Part shown: positions 32,573 to 44,215 of the stretch, in pieces
Layout: each line of letters begins with the position of its first letter
Position numbering within the stretch: position 1 is the first letter of the stretch
Source: Plazaster borealis
Taxonomy: Eukaryota > Echinodermata > Asteroidea > Forcipulatida > Labidiasteridae
DNA: 64,000 nucleotides
Assembly: GCA_021014325.1 (NCBI GenBank)
Contig: CM037471.1
Coordinates: forward strand, 16,388,818 to 16,452,817
Direction: 5' to 3'
Notes under the pieces: generated by a model
What the model saw: only the letters and a program-made list of their open reading frames with translations
What the model was told of the DNA's origin: nothing
The model's database searches: none
Translations under genes and position numbers: made by a program

Positions 32573-32632
32573 ATGTCTCTCGAGAGACGATGGTGGCTAG
32601 AAGAGGGTCCTACTTCTGGAGGACCCTCTTCT
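32573..32632. repeat. Two perfect palindromes beside the minisatellite
   Basis: GTCTCTCGAGAGAC (32573-32586) is a perfect 14-bp palindrome. AGAAGAGGGTCCT (32599-32611) and AGGACCCTCTTCT (32620-32632) form a perfect 13-bp stem with an 8-nt loop. Confidence 0.8.
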
Positions 32633-32837
32633 GGTCACTCACAGGCCAGAGGGAAGATGTGCACTAGTGACCGAATCATGCCAGTCCATGTGTTTTATAA
32701 CACCTCTGTCCTAATGAAAAAAAAAAGTGAAATCATGTACATGAGACATGAGGTAGCTGCAAAAATAAGACATGAAGGAGACTCTCATTAAGAACCCAAT
32801 TACTTATGAAACTACATGTAGTACCTCAAAAGACTGG

Positions 32838-33420
32838 TTAGGTTTTTGTAGCATAGCGCAACCTCTTGTTTTTGTTCCTTTTTTTTCTTTTTCTTTTTTC
32901 TTAAAACTTCTTCTGCTTCTCCCCGTTGATTGTCCGCAACAAAAGCACCCTTCCAAAGGTCATATGAACTTGAAACTTCACATTATAGTTAGATAGGGCC
33001 TATTCATTAGGAGATGAAACCACTTCAGTTATGTCATGATGAAGTCATCAGGTATTGAATGACATTATTACAAAGTTTATTATTTGAAAAAAATCATAAC
33101 TCAAAAACCCCATATTGGATTTCTATACAATCATGGGGAAGGGCATTGAACACTAAACAAACAATACATTTAGCGTGACCCCATTTGACCCCGACTCCCG
33201 GTTCAAATTGGAAGTTGGAACATTTCAAAAATTCATATCTCAATAACTACTTATAATTTGATCTCAATTTTTACATCAGATTGTATTGTAGGTCTGTAAG
33301 CCTTCTCAAATATTTGCACATAAATTATACAAATTTGACCTAAATTTCCGGTCGTTTACTAATCGAGGTATGCCAGACTTGGCTGGCATATTCTAAAACC
33401 TAACATAGCATGTGAAGACC
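32838..33420 (+). mobile_element. Hairpin-ended dispersed repeat, copy E
   Basis: The short stem AGGTT...AACCT (32840-32864) is followed by CTCTTGTTTTTG and a pyrimidine-rich tract (TTTTTTTTCTTTTTCTTTTT). The body contains TGATGAAGTCATCAGGT, GACCCCGACTCCCGGTTC and a later hairpin TATGCCAG/CTGGCATA (about 33368-33391). Relatives are at 29.3, 42.3 and 49.3 kb. Confidence 0.6.
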
Positions 33421-34426
33421 GAAACTAAGTCAGCCAAGGGAGTGTCATAATCTTTTTTAAATACACAAGGTAAACTAGAAATGTAGTGTTTGTAAGATTA
33501 CAATCACTAGGTGTTCAGGTTTTCAATGAAAGTTAGTGATAATGCCATGATGATGCCATGAAAAAATTGTTTGATCACCATTTCGATAATGAAAAGGATT
33601 GCAGAAGAAAGTTGGTCTTTCAAATAGTGTGCAAACTAGGGTTTGTGAATAGTTTCTATGACTTTAAATTGAAGATTGAACCAGAATGCGAGTTTGGGAA
33701 TTTTTTTTTTTTTTTTTTTTAACCCTCAAACATGGCACCTAAATTGGACAAGCTGAAGTCCGGTACGTTGTCAGCACATGCTGACAAGTTATTCAGTAGG
33801 TTAAAATGGTTTGTTTTGCATTTTTTCAACGTTTTCTTTATCTAAGTGTGTTGTTTGCATATCCAGGTATTGCCTGGGTAAATTAATCATAATTATTGGT
33901 TTGCTTAATTAATTAGTTTTTCTGGTTAATCTACCAATTGACAGACAAATGACGGGATGTTGGCAGAGTATTGTCTTTCCCTTTATAACCAAGCCACTAT
34001 CCCAGGGAGCAGGTTAAACAGCTTTCATGAAATTTATATAATGTATCGTACTGTATGTACAATTGAAATTCTGAACAATGAACATGCCTGTTGAGGGTAT
34101 CGTTTCGTCACATTATGTATAAGAACATAAAAAGTGATGACGTAGTGTTGACGTCATTGATCATAGTTTTGATTTTTTTATTTATATTATTTCAAAGAAT
34201 AACCCATCCACTCAAATTTTGCTCTGGTAGCTCAAAACGTCGAGATTGATAAATATTTTTTGAAAGGAAGAGAGGTCGAAATGGGTTTATGTTTCTTTCT
34301 TTATGGGAGCAGCTCGACATACAAAATTGTGCGGCAGAAGTGGATGTAGCCAATACAATTCCTGGGGGGGGGTCGGAAGGGTATTGCGCAATCATTTGCA
34401 GTCGCGGTTTCATTGGTGACAACCGT
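33421..34426. other. No gene recognised
   Basis: AT-rich. T-run of about 24 at 33698, and a G-run at about 34366. The - strand frame at 34192-34422 has no motif. Confidence 0.4.
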
Positions 34427-34853
34427 TATCAAAGAAAAAGAAAACCATGTACTGTTTAAATGCTTTCTCTCTCAGCACTGAAAACAAAACAGTTTTGGTT
34501 TTACGTGTATTTTCATTTGTTAAGGTTGGTTAGTTTTATGTAAAAATAATGCGTATAAACCGAACATTTTTGTCGTTGGTATTGAATTGAAGCGGCTATA
34601 ACGGGTGTGAATATTATGGGTGTGTTTGGGAAATTCAATGCAAAACGTCTCCTCTAAAATGGGTACAAAATTTGTAATAATATCAACGTAATTTGAAACA
34701 TTTTATCGTTCATCCTCTGGGTTTTTTCACTGAACGTAATTTCTAAGAAAGGACTTTCGTTACTGAGAAGTTACATGTACACAAAATCCCTCCTTATAGG
34801 CCTACTTGACGTGTTTAGAAGGTTTATTTTTGTTGAGAAAAATTGTTCCTGCC
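34427..34853 (+). repeat. Dispersed repeat, copy 2 (first at 9320-9722)
   Basis: Same ordered blocks as 9320-9722, same orientation, about 25 kb apart. Confidence 0.75.
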
Positions 34854-34969
34854 TTCATTTAGCCCTTTTTAAAGGCCATAGTGAACTTGGGGAGTATCCA
34901 GTGCGTGTTTGATGAACTGCGTGTTTAATGTGGCAGGAGATGTTGTCCCCCCCATATGGCGGCGAATTG

Positions 34970-35699
34970 TGTAGGCCTACAAAATTCTTCTGATAGGGCC
35001 CTCTTTTGACTCATCCTCCTCCAGCCCATGATGGAGGGAGAATAACTCGTCGGGCCTTGGGACTCCCCATATCAATTGAGCAGAGGATACATGTAGAAGT
35101 TCCAGGCGAATAATTTTCCATTGTCTGTAAAAAGCTGTGAGACTGATCCTAAGTATTGTTATTTTTATTTTCGAATATTTAGCATTTTGCACTGTATAAT
35201 GGGAGTTGATTTAGTTCTGACATCAGAGAGAATTTTGTGCCAGGAGTCATAAATGCGGTTACAAAATGTTTGCCTATTTGGAATAAGCGTGGGAGAAACA
35301 TAACTCAAATTGTGGAGATCAGTGTTATGGAAACTGACTTTATCATGAATAGAAATAGCTGTCATATTCTGAAAGCCCTTTAAAAAGAGGACATTGTCCT
35401 TGAGTTCTCGACGATCTTCTAGGCTGGAGGAGGACTAGCTCTTTTAAACGCTCCTCGTATGAGAGAGAACTTCTCACAATAAATTTTGTGGCACGTCTCT
35501 GAACTTTTTCAATAGCGCTGATAAGTCCTTTAATAGCGTGAGGATTCCAGATTTCGGACCCATATTCCAAAATGGGTGTTACATGCGCTAAATAGAGAAT
35601 TTTTCGAGTAGCAGAATCTAGGACATCGTGACAAGTGTGCCGGATCATTCCTAGAACGCGGTTTGCTTTGCAGACCATAATTATATTGTTTATGTGCAA
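34970..35699 (-). pseudogene. LINE reverse transcriptase C-terminal relic
   Basis: On the - strand, 35699-35343 reads NNIIMVCKANRVLGMIRHTC, LDSATRKILYLAHVTPILEY and GSEIWNPHAI, then KVQRRATKFIV and SLSYEERLKELVLL. This is the thumb/C-terminal region of a non-LTR RT, including the 'L..ayv.PileYgs.iW.P' block. A second frame (35365-35165) follows with VSPTLIPNRQTFCNRIYDSW, a typical 3' terminal block ('...nR...F.NRi...W'). Frameshifted and 5' truncated. The clade (CR1- or Jockey-like) is not assigned. Confidence 0.8.
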
Positions 35700-36326
35700 C
35701 TTAACTCAAATTTTTAGTCATCATGTCAGCGCGCCTATTCTAAAGATCTAACCCTTCGAGCGTCCCCATCGATCTGAAACGTCATACTGAATATCCATCC
35801 AACAACACACCGATCCAGTAGGTCATGCCCCTCGACAAATTGACCAATCACAACTCGTGATTTAAGGTCCGACAAATTGCCACCATTTTGTCCGACAAAA
35901 TTCTGATTTGTTTGTATTGTTTACTAATACACATATTTCATTGAATTTGCCTTTGTGTCATTTGTTCAAGGCTATTCTTTTATAAACTTGATTTTTATCA
36001 TAAACCATGGTCAAGCGGTGTTCATATCCTAATTGAAGTCCTGACTCCTGATACCCTGGCAAGAGAGGGAATGTATATTTTTGGCCATTTCCAACGGAGG
36101 ATAAACAGAGAAAAGTGTATCTGCTGGGTTAGTGTGTGTGCGTGCGATGGGCTCAATACTCGTCTCTGGCTGTACACTGTGCAACGTGCCACACACGCGA
36201 CACGTTCGGTCGTTGCTAGGCAGTTGCTTTGGTGGGCGATGTGCAATTGGTATTCGTGGACTATGGACATTGTGATCGCGGGCTATTACTAACGAAATGT
36301 TCAACTTACATTATATCTAGTGAGTG
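35700..36326. other. No gene recognised
   Basis: Separates two - strand LINE relics. The overlapping frames at 36022-36304 have no recognisable motif. Confidence 0.4.
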
Positions 36327-37195
36327 TTATGAGGCGAGCTGCAGAATTTTGAAGTCTCTGCAATCGTGTAAGTTGATTTTGGGGCAATTTAAAGAAATGT
36401 GACCAAAATCTAGCCTGGATGAAATAAAGGCATGAACAATCTTTTCGGTAGCTGAATGGGTCAAATATTTACGAATGAATCCTAAATTACCTATATTTGT
36501 AAGAAATACCGAACTGATCTGCAAACAAAAGATATATGAGCAGACATAAACATAGATGAGTCAAAAGTGACTCCGAGATTACGGAAAGCCGCAGACCGTG
36601 CTATGTCTACATTTCCTAACTTAATGGATGGTAAATTAACCTTACTTAATTGTGCTACAGATCCTACACATAAGAACTCAGATTTGTCATCATTTAATTT
36701 TAAAGAACTAGAACAAATCCACAATCTGATGTCTTCGGCACATGATTCAAGCTTGTGGATTGCCTCAAAAGCAGCATCCTGGTCAGGTTTAAAAGAAACA
36801 TAGATCTGAATATCATCAGGGTAACAATGGTACTTTATATTATGACGCTGGAGAATGCTTTTGAGGCTGATTAAGTAAATAGAAAACAACAGTAGTCCAC
36901 CAACTGATCCCTGTCATGCTTGTGGAACTCCATGATTAAAAAGAACAGGGTCGGACTTGGAATCATGAACACATACAGTTTGATGGCGGCAGGATAAATC
37001 GGATATGAACCAAATAAGAGCGTGATCCCTTACACCAAAAAACAATGTGTTTATGAGTAGTTCATGATTAACAGTGTCAAATGCAGATGAGAGTTCCAGG
37101 AACACCATAGCTGTTATTCTTCCAGTATCCATGTTGAGAAGAATGTCACGTGAGACGTTGACGAGTAAGGTTTCAATGCTGTGGTGCGGTCTGTA
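36327..37195 (-). pseudogene. CR1/L2-like LINE reverse transcriptase relic
   Basis: Read leftward, it begins at about 37195 with QSAYRPHHSIETLLVNVSRD, then AMVFLELSSAFDTVNHELL, FFGVRDHALIWF and NHGVPQA (RT palm, 'SaAFDTvdH' and 'GvPQG' boxes). The next frame (36889-36491) contains YPDDIQIYVSF, the catalytic YADD box with Ala changed to Pro, then LKLNDDKSEFLCVG and FRNLGVTFDSSMFM. A third frame (36524-36327) ends with KYLTHSATEKIVHAFISSRL. The 5' end is cut at the junction with the Gypsy relic. Several frameshifts make it non-functional. Confidence 0.9.
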
Positions 37196-37199
37196 AGCC

Positions 37200-40137
37200 G
37201 ATTGGTCCCAGTGTCCCGGGTGGTCCCTGTCGCCCGAATGGTTCTTAACCGTCCAGCGTGTCCCGTTGAGGAAAGGGATCGCGGAGCCCATTGGGATGCC
37301 AAGCGTTAGGCCGGCAGGACAGTGTCTCTGTCTGGGTGTACATGTAGTTGTCCGCCCGGCTGGGTGATGTGGTGAAGCTGGGTAGGAGGCCTGTGGCGGC
37401 TGCTCCCTCTGTTCCACCGGAAGGCATCCTCGTCGTAGCAACCCTTTGCCGCTGGGTGAGATGGCGTCAGAGTCCGCTCCGAGTGGAGTTGGCCCCCCTC
37501 GTCTGGTCTGACCCCCAGGGAGAAGGGATCTCTCAACTCCAGTGGAGGTGGTGTCGCAGGTTGGCGTACGTCACTTCACTACTTTGTAGGGCCACTCCCA
37601 CGGCCAATCTTCTTGCTCGGTGTATAGAACCACACTGGTTGTCCCAGCTCATACACTGTTTTGTTGGCACGTCTGTCATAGTGCTGTTTCTGGTGGCACT
37701 GGCTCCCCCGTTTGTGGAGGCACGCCAACTCATGGGCCCATTCCAGCTTGCCCCGTTATTCATCCACGTAGTGGCAATCATCCACACCGGTGGCCTGGCA
37801 GCCCTCTGGTGACCTAACAACCAGGTCCAAGGGTACATGTAGCTCCATTTCCTGCCCAAGGTCGGGCGTGAATTTAGTGCTCTCGTGCTGGGAGGACCGG
37901 TTTGCCATCATTACGTATGGAAGGTGTTCGTCCCAGTCATCCTGGCGTTCATCCACGAAGAGGCTCAGCATTGTTCTGACCAAGCGGTTAAAACGCTCCA
38001 CCATCCCGCCTGATTTAGGGCGGAACGGCGTGGTGCGAGTCTTTTGAATTCCAAACAGCCGGCAGACCTCCTTGAACAATTTGGCCTCAAACTCTCATCC
38101 CTGGTCCGTGTGAATCTCCCTGGGAGTGGCACCACCATAATGCTAGGTCAATGCGGAGTTAGGCTATTGTCCGGGTCACTCCAGATGTCCGGCCGTTTGG
38201 CTGTCATGCACCAATTTCAGGACTGCGGTCACCTTCGTACGAGGAATAACCACCTTCCATGCAGGCGTCCAATTAGATCTCTGTCTTGTGGGGCTATCCT
38301 GGCATTTGATGTTTCCCGGTTCTGTCTCCTACGCGGGGGGAGTCACATCCTCCCTGTAGCAGTCCTGTATCTCTTCCTTCGACCTCCCGCACTGACCACT
38401 CGGAATGCGGGAGATGGCATCAGCATTGATGTGCTTCTTTGCTCAAACTCGTAGCACCCCAACCTCTGGAGCCATCGTGCGATCTGCCCCTCCGGCTCGC
38501 AGAATTGAGAAAAGGCACCGTAGCGATTGGTGGTCGGTTGAAAGAAGCCATCGCTTACCAAGGAGATAATGCTTGAAATAGTGGACAAAATTAACCACTG
38601 CCAACAACTCCTTCCAAGTGGTACAATAGTTGCATTCCGTCTTGGTAAGGGTGCGACTACCATACACGATTACCCGCTCTCCGTCGTCTCGTCTCTTTGC
38701 GAGCACAGCTCCAATGGTGCATTGGCTGGCGCCTATTCCCCGGAAAGAGGATAATCTGGACGCTCTGAGTGGAGCAAAATGGTTCAGCACTCTCGACCTC
38801 GCCAGCGGGTACTGGCAAGTAGGGAAGGAGCGGGCTGACTAGGACAAGACAGCTGAACCTGTTCGTGATCATTTAGATATGTCAACCCTCTGTCCAGCAA
38901 ATCTTGAAGATGACTGGGCACGCATCCTGAGCCAATAGCTGGTTCACCAGCCTCTGCGAAAAGGTGACACATGCTCTGGTCGCCGTCTCCATCCTCCGAC
39001 GGGAGGATGTTTTGGCTGTCCACCGGTGAAAATAGTGCAATGTAGGTGCCCCTATAGATTGTCACGGGGTCGGGCGTCAGGGTGAGTACTCTGATGGGTA
39101 AAGGGCCTTCCGTTGCGTCCGCCACCAGGCAACCATCTGTGGACTCCAGATTGGGGTACACCATGACCTCCACCTTCCCTCGGAAAAGGGCCTAATGAAC
39201 TGCCGGTACGACGGTATTCTCAGTCGCCTGAACTCTTGCCACTGAGGGGCGGTGTTTACAGCCTCCCAGAACTAAGGTCTTCCCGTTGATGAGCACTGCA
39301 TTGTCCCCCCAACGCCATTGACAGCAGTAGGTCGATAAGAAATTGATCCCCAGGATGACGTCCAGCTCTATGTTGGCCACCACGCATGAATGTCGTATGA
39401 CTTGGTCCCAACCCTGAGTTCGAACTCCGCCTGTCCTGGAGCCCGCATTGGGCTCCCGTCTGCCTGCCTCAAGTTATGGGGTGAAGGTTGAAGGTCTGGC
39501 TGTTCAAACGCCGGTAGTTGACCGAAAACCCGGTCCGAGATAACACTCACAGTCGCTGCAGTATCCAACAGGAAGTATACCGGAAGTATAAGTCGAGGCA
39601 TCCTTCCCGCAGATGTAATTTTCTCCGGGTAGTGTTGTCGTAGTTGTCCGGCCACGGCCGGGTGTTTCTGCGACGGTAATTGTGTTGGCTGTTGCGCCTT
39701 ACTGTGTCCCTGCTGTTAAGTCCCCGCTTCCTGAGGGGCCAGTCTCACCGAAAGTGGCCAAACTCATGGCAACCGAAAAACTCCATTAAAGTCCGGTCTG
39801 TCTGTCGAAGCGTAACCTAGAACTTTCCCTGTTCGTTGCTAATGGTGGCAGTAGGGGCTGTGCTATGTCTCTGACGTCCTGGAACCCATGCTTTCCCTTC
39901 TTGTCTTGTGATTCGAGGAAGGCCTCCATCTCGGTAGCGAGAGTGATGGCCTCGGTTAAAGCTGTTGCTTTCCGTGAAAAGATGTGACGTTGGAGTTGTT
40001 CGTTCCCCAGGGAGTTGCGGAAGGCCTCCACTGCCAAGTTCTCCCGCGCCTGGACGGGTAGCTTCGGGTAGCTTTTGAGCACCAAGCGGTGAATGGACCT
40101 GATTTGGCATTAAGGCTGTTTTTAAACTGCAACGCAA
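37200..40137 (-). pseudogene. Ty3/Gypsy retrotransposon, rearranged and decayed
   Basis: Read leftward. Gag-like pieces at 40137-39786 (ARENLAVEAFRNSLGNEQLQ, TEAITLATEMEAFLESQDKK) are followed by a broken CCHC knuckle (FFGCHEFGHF) near 39770. Protease at 39655-39368 (YFLLDTAATVSVISDRVF; the usual DTG is DTA) continues at 39383-39192 (LDVILGINFLSTY). A linker is at 39173-38830. RNase H is at 38740-38580 (SQCTIGAVLAKRRDDGERV, TECNYCTTWKELLAVVNF, STDHQSLRCLF). Integrase core end is at 38079-37870 (RTTPFRPKSGGMVERFNRLV, WDEHLPYVMMANRSSQHEST). C-terminal remnants follow. Most of RT and the first part of integrase are missing. One RT piece survives only on the opposite strand (38756-38821). No LTR pair was recognised. 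Confidence 0.9.
38756..38821 (+). pseudogene. Inverted Gypsy RT fragment inside a - strand Gypsy relic
   Basis: On the + strand the sequence reads LDALSGAKWFSTLDLASGYW then QV, the conserved Gypsy RT block 'G.k.FstlDLasGYwQv' including the first catalytic Asp. Protease and linker on its right and RNase H on its left are on the - strand. RT is expected exactly here, but reversed. Confidence 0.9.
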
Positions 40138-40254
40138 AACCTAAAATGTTAGCAATTGTTGTCTGCTAACAAAGACACACTTTCCAAACTTCTTTAAACT
40201 TCAAACTTCAAACTTCACTCATATACATGTAGTTAGGTCTGCAATAGCAGATGA

Positions 40255-40900
40255 CATTTCTATAGTGACGTTATCACGACGTGATCAGGTTTCATTTTAC
40301 ATTAATTCAATATTTAATATTGTGAAAAAATCATATCTCCTGAACTGTTTAAGCTATTTTGACAGTCTATTACATCTTATTAAAGGGATTAACCTACTTC
40401 ATTAAAGTTGCAAAGAGATGACCAAAATGGACCTTGTCTTCCGGTCAAAACCGGAAGTTGAGTGAAAAAAATTCCTGGGCCTATTTTGAGGTCTGCAAAC
40501 AGTATGATCTGGAATTTGGACATGGTTTCTCAGTATGAAATAGAGTTTGACCCCTAGGACTCCCAATTTAAAGAGTAGATACGTCATTATTTTCAACAGC
40601 GCCCTCTTTCTTTGTGACAAGTTTTAAAATATACTTTTTTACTGGAAACCTGTCGCAAGTTCAAAAAGGATTTAAACTAGGCATCTAAATAAAGAATAGT
40701 TCTAAAAGATTTGAATTTTTGAATAAGAAACTTTGATTGAGCCTTATTTGAAAACTAATGACGTCATAGGTTATTTCTTATCTGGACATAATGTTTTTAT
40801 GTTCATATCACATTGGCTGTGAGAGTACTTTTTATTTGCTTGTGATTTGGTTTGACCTCACTTCCTGTCCAAACCTGAAGTTCAAATACAAAATATATTA
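40255..40900. repeat. Dispersed repeat with CTTCCGGTC motifs
   Basis: Contains GACCTTGTCTTCCGGTC then AAAACCGGAAG, AGCGCCCTCTTTCTTTGTGA and TGACGTCATAGG, the hallmark motifs of the dispersed family also seen at 29.9, 33.2, 42.7, 49.4-50.1 and 58.2 kb. Mutated, no coding potential. Confidence 0.6.
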
Positions 40901-41210
40901 TAAAGCTATTTTTAACGTTTTTTGTGTCCATATTTGTGTATTTTATTTAATTGAACTTTTAACACTTACCTGCCATTTACAAAACTTTTGTCAAAAATTG
41001 AAATTTGTCAAAAATTGTATGTCTAATTATTGCTGATTTTGGATGTGGGATTGTGGGAAAGAGGCGAAAACAAATCCTCAGAGGTAGATGCATCTTGCTG
41101 CTAAGAAAGGAGAAATATTTATATAAAGTAAGTATATTGATACTCACCAAACTGCCAAACAGGGATTTATTAAACGGTTTTGTCATTTGTATGGTTAACA
41201 TTTTACTTAG
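40901..41210. other. Intron 2 end: no gene recognised
   Basis: AT-rich intron sequence ending in the acceptor TTTTACTTAG. Confidence 0.5.
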
Positions 41211-41383
41211 GACGAACACCAGATCAACTGTGTTTCTCTTCGAATACAAGAAAGGAGTTGCCAACTCGATGTCACACACTAAAAGTAACCAAAAAGCAGG
41301 TGGCTGCTGTAGAGGACATAAAGAGAATTTTTGAACTAGTGAAAGATCCTGCGGCTTTTGAAGATCTTCAGATTATGTTGCAG
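41211..41383 (+). CDS. Ankyrin-repeat protein, coding exon 3
   Basis: Bounded by TTACTTAG and GTACAG, 173 bp, entering in phase 1 and leaving in phase 0. With the split Gly codon restored, it continues the ankyrin unit of the preceding exon: DKKG, then RTPDQLCFSSNTRKELPTRC. A Lys/Glu-rich, probably helical linker without repeat consensus follows: KKQVAAVEDIKRIFELVKDP, then AAFEDLQIMLQ. The intron after it is 3.3 kb. A short relative of the AVEDIKRI part lies on the opposite strand at 49135-49290. Confidence 0.85.
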
Positions 41384-41580
41384 GTACAGTTTCATAGCTT
41401 ATACATCACATGCATGTGATACATGACATGCTCTTAGAAGAGTACAATTTACATATATGTGTACACATTCATCCTATCCTCCAGATTTCAGTAGGCATTT
41501 CATATTTCCAATTGACTTTTGAAACGCCATCAAGCTCATAGATAGTTTGTTCTTAAATTTTTGATTTTTTTTTTAAACAC

Positions 41581-41960
41581 TTAAAGGGACACATTGCCTT
41601 GTATCGGGCGAGTTGGTCTATGAAAAGCGATTGTAAACGTTTGTTATTAAATGCATTATGGTTAGAAAGATGTTTTAAAAGTAGAATGCAATGATCCACA
41701 CAAATATGTCTCGAAATTGCTTGGTTTTCCTTTTACATCGTGAACTAACTGGGCACGCCATTTTGTAGAGCCAAATTGACTCCACAAAATGGCGGATCGT
41801 GTTAGTTTGCAAAGTAAAAGTAAAACCATGCAGGTTCAAGGCATATTTGTGTGTGGATCATTGTATTTTACTTTTAAAACATATGCATTTTATAACAGAC
41901 TGCCTTACAAACGCTTTTCATAGACCAAATTGCCCGATCCAAGGTAACGTGTCCCTTTAA
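41581..41960. mobile_element. 380-bp palindromic TTAA MITE
   Basis: Begins TTAAAGGGACACATTGCCTT and ends with AAGGTAACGTGTCCCTTTAA. The arms pair through GGTCTATGAAAAGCG, TGCATTATGG/ATATGCATTTT, AAAATACAATGATCCACAC and AAATGGCG for about 180 bp each. TTAA at both tips is the target-site signature of piggyBac-type transposition. Non-coding. Confidence 0.9.
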
Positions 41961-42300
41961 GGAAATAAAAGTTGGTATTTCAGGTATTTTTATGTGCTTA
42001 TTTTTATTTGGCAAATTATACAAATGAGAATGTGTGTTACACTACAGGGACAATGTTTGTTTGCTTTGCTGTATTTTAGCTGGAATTCGTTTTTCAAGTG
42101 AAATAGTACCTGTTTCAAGTTTTTAAAAAATAATGTAACCAACGGGATAGAAGTGAATACACTCTACATTTATGTAACATGTCTTTAGCACTGGGATGTA
42201 CAGGTTTCTTTTGAGAAAACTTCAACGGAAGCCTGGATTTAGGAGAGGTGGGATTTTTTAAAGGTTTTTTTATCCAATTAATTATAGATGTTACTTAGAT
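41961..42300. other. Intron sequence, no gene recognised
   Basis: AT-rich; no frame, TIR or array seen. Confidence 0.4.
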
Positions 42301-43300
42301 ATTATTAGCTGTTTCATGCAGCGTAGCGCGCAGCGAAACAGCTCTTGTTTTCGTTAGAGTTTTTGTTGTTTTTATTTTTTATTTTTCAGACAGGAAGTCA
42401 TTGACATAACGCACGATTCGTTCTAAGCGGCCTTTTGCATAGTTCCTAATGAGCAATTGCAATGAAACTTTCAGTGATGATTGGCATTGGTGCAAGGAAG
42501 TGTCTCAAAGAAATTCGTCATGATGACGTCATCACCTGTCACGTGACGTCATCTTAAAGGTTTCTATTTTAAATATTTGAAAATCCGTATCAAATCGGCC
42601 ACAAGAGACCGTAGGTTTCTGTTTGCGGGATTGGGTAGGGATAAATTAGGCCTTCATTTTATTCAGTGTGCGTGACCTCACATGACCTCTACTTCCGGTC
42701 GAAACCGGAAGTGCCTCGTAATTCAAAAGTGGCAAAAGTTATTAACTTGCTTTTAACAATGTTAGTGTCTGGCATGGGTGGGCAATTAAAAAAAAAATAC
42801 CGATGACGTCACGATACACAAGAGCGCCCTCTAGCGGCAGGTTGAAACCTGTTCAAAATGGACTTTTTGAAGATGTGTGTGGTGAAGTTTTGTGCAATCA
42901 CTTCAAAATTTACACACATGTTGATCGTCAGGCAGCCATCATATGTGTGAAGTTTCAGATCAATGACATCATCGGGGGTCACGTGACGCGGCATTAAAGG
43001 TGCACTTTTTTAAGTCGTATATCTCCCGAAGTATTAGTGAGATCATGTTGAAACTTGGCAAGTCGTTAGATAATGGCAAGATCCTGTTTAACTTGTAATG
43101 ACGTCATGATGACGTCATCACACGATTTGTTATGATTTTTTCATGTTTTGCCCCTTTAAGTCATAAATTGCTAACGGAACGTGCTTTAATCCAAATTCTT
43201 TTTTAAACAGGCTTGATATGTCATTACTGATTTGAAAAATATTTCACGTCATCATGACGTCATCATTTCTCAGGTTATCTTATCTTAAAGGTACAGTTTA
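42301..43300 (+). mobile_element. Hairpin-ended dispersed repeat, copy B
   Basis: The stem AGCTGTTTC (42307-42315) / GAAACAGCT (42335-42343), followed by CTTGTTTTCG and a T-rich tract, has the layout of the hairpin ends at 29.3, 30.2, 32.8 and 49.3 kb. The body holds several TGACGTCA palindromes (near 42524, 42543, 42805, 43099, 43108, 43255), CTTCCGGTC/GAAACCGGAAG (about 42692-42710) and AGCGCCCTCTAGCGGC. The right boundary is approximate. Confidence 0.6.
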
Positions 43301-43929
43301 ACTAGATATATAGACATATAGGCATTAAATATTGTATTATTAAGTCGATTATGTACACACTACAAGACTTTCATATTCACTTGATTAATTTTAAGAAAAA
43401 AACCTGAAACAGCTCTGCATTTGTTCACAAATGCAATAAAGTCTCGTTTTAGATGTTTCACTCCTAAGATTGGAGCTTCGTCAGACTGGCAACTATGTTC
43501 AATACTCATAGAAGTCGTCATAGAGGCGTTGTGGGTGGTTTGGACTTCATGTAGTTATGTTCTGGAGCTTGTATGCCCCATCATCTTTGTTGAGAATGTA
43601 TCTCCCCACCCCCACGTCTGATCCATATGGCCTCCCTGAGCCATCTAGTGGTTTTGCCAGGTTCTTCATCAATTACTGTGGTATTGTCCCGTTTTTATGG
43701 TGTGGTTGGTGGCCGCAAGTGATCAGTAAATTGCTGACTTACATTATGTTACTCAGTAATTGAAGATGAGCAGGTAGACTGTGGGTATACATGTAGGGTC
43801 GATTTCAAATTTTTTGAGTTCTTTTTTTGTGTTTGAAAGGGCATGTGCCAAAAGCAGAACCAGTTTAACACTGATTTGGATTTGGTGCAAACAGAGCATG
43901 GGTTCATAGATAGCCTTTGTTTTTGTTAA
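43301..43929. other. No gene recognised
   Basis: Two short + strand frames near 43421-43763 have no recognisable motif. The right part may be further decayed Penelope sequence. Confidence 0.4.
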
Positions 43930-44215
43930 GGTTTTAACTTGTGCTAAGGCTGAACCAGCAATTGACGCTTTGTGTGGTGTGGTCTGAAAGCAGATGTAAA
44001 TCTGTGTTTTTTAAAAACCTTTAAACACATTCCGAGAATCCTTGTTTGTAGGGGATGACAACCATCCCTTTTGTGCCCTTTTGTGCGCTTAGCACTTTTT
44101 GTTGTGTTGGCTCTTTTGTCACAGATTTTGTCTTTGACTTTATTTACTGTCCATGAAGGATATCCATATAAACTGACAACATTTTTCACAAATATTTCTC
44201 TGAAAACAATACCTT
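43930..44215 (-). pseudogene. Penelope-like element, RT C-terminal relic
   Basis: On the - strand, VKNVVSLYGYPSWTVNKVKD is followed by MCLKVFKKHRFTSAFRPHHT and KRQLLVQP. This matches the Penelope RT end ('...GYP...v..k', 'if.kh.i...frPhnTlrqlLvhPKDk'), which normally leads into the GIY-YIG endonuclease linker. The expected continuation (TKAIYEP) is present but frameshifted. 5' truncated and broken. The sequence seems unrelated in position to the Penelope insertion at 50461. Confidence 0.7.

Noticed and set aside
37348..38454. Long + strand frames
   Set aside because: They are antisense shadows of the - strand Gypsy integrase region; only the short block at 38756-38821 has a genuine + strand motif.
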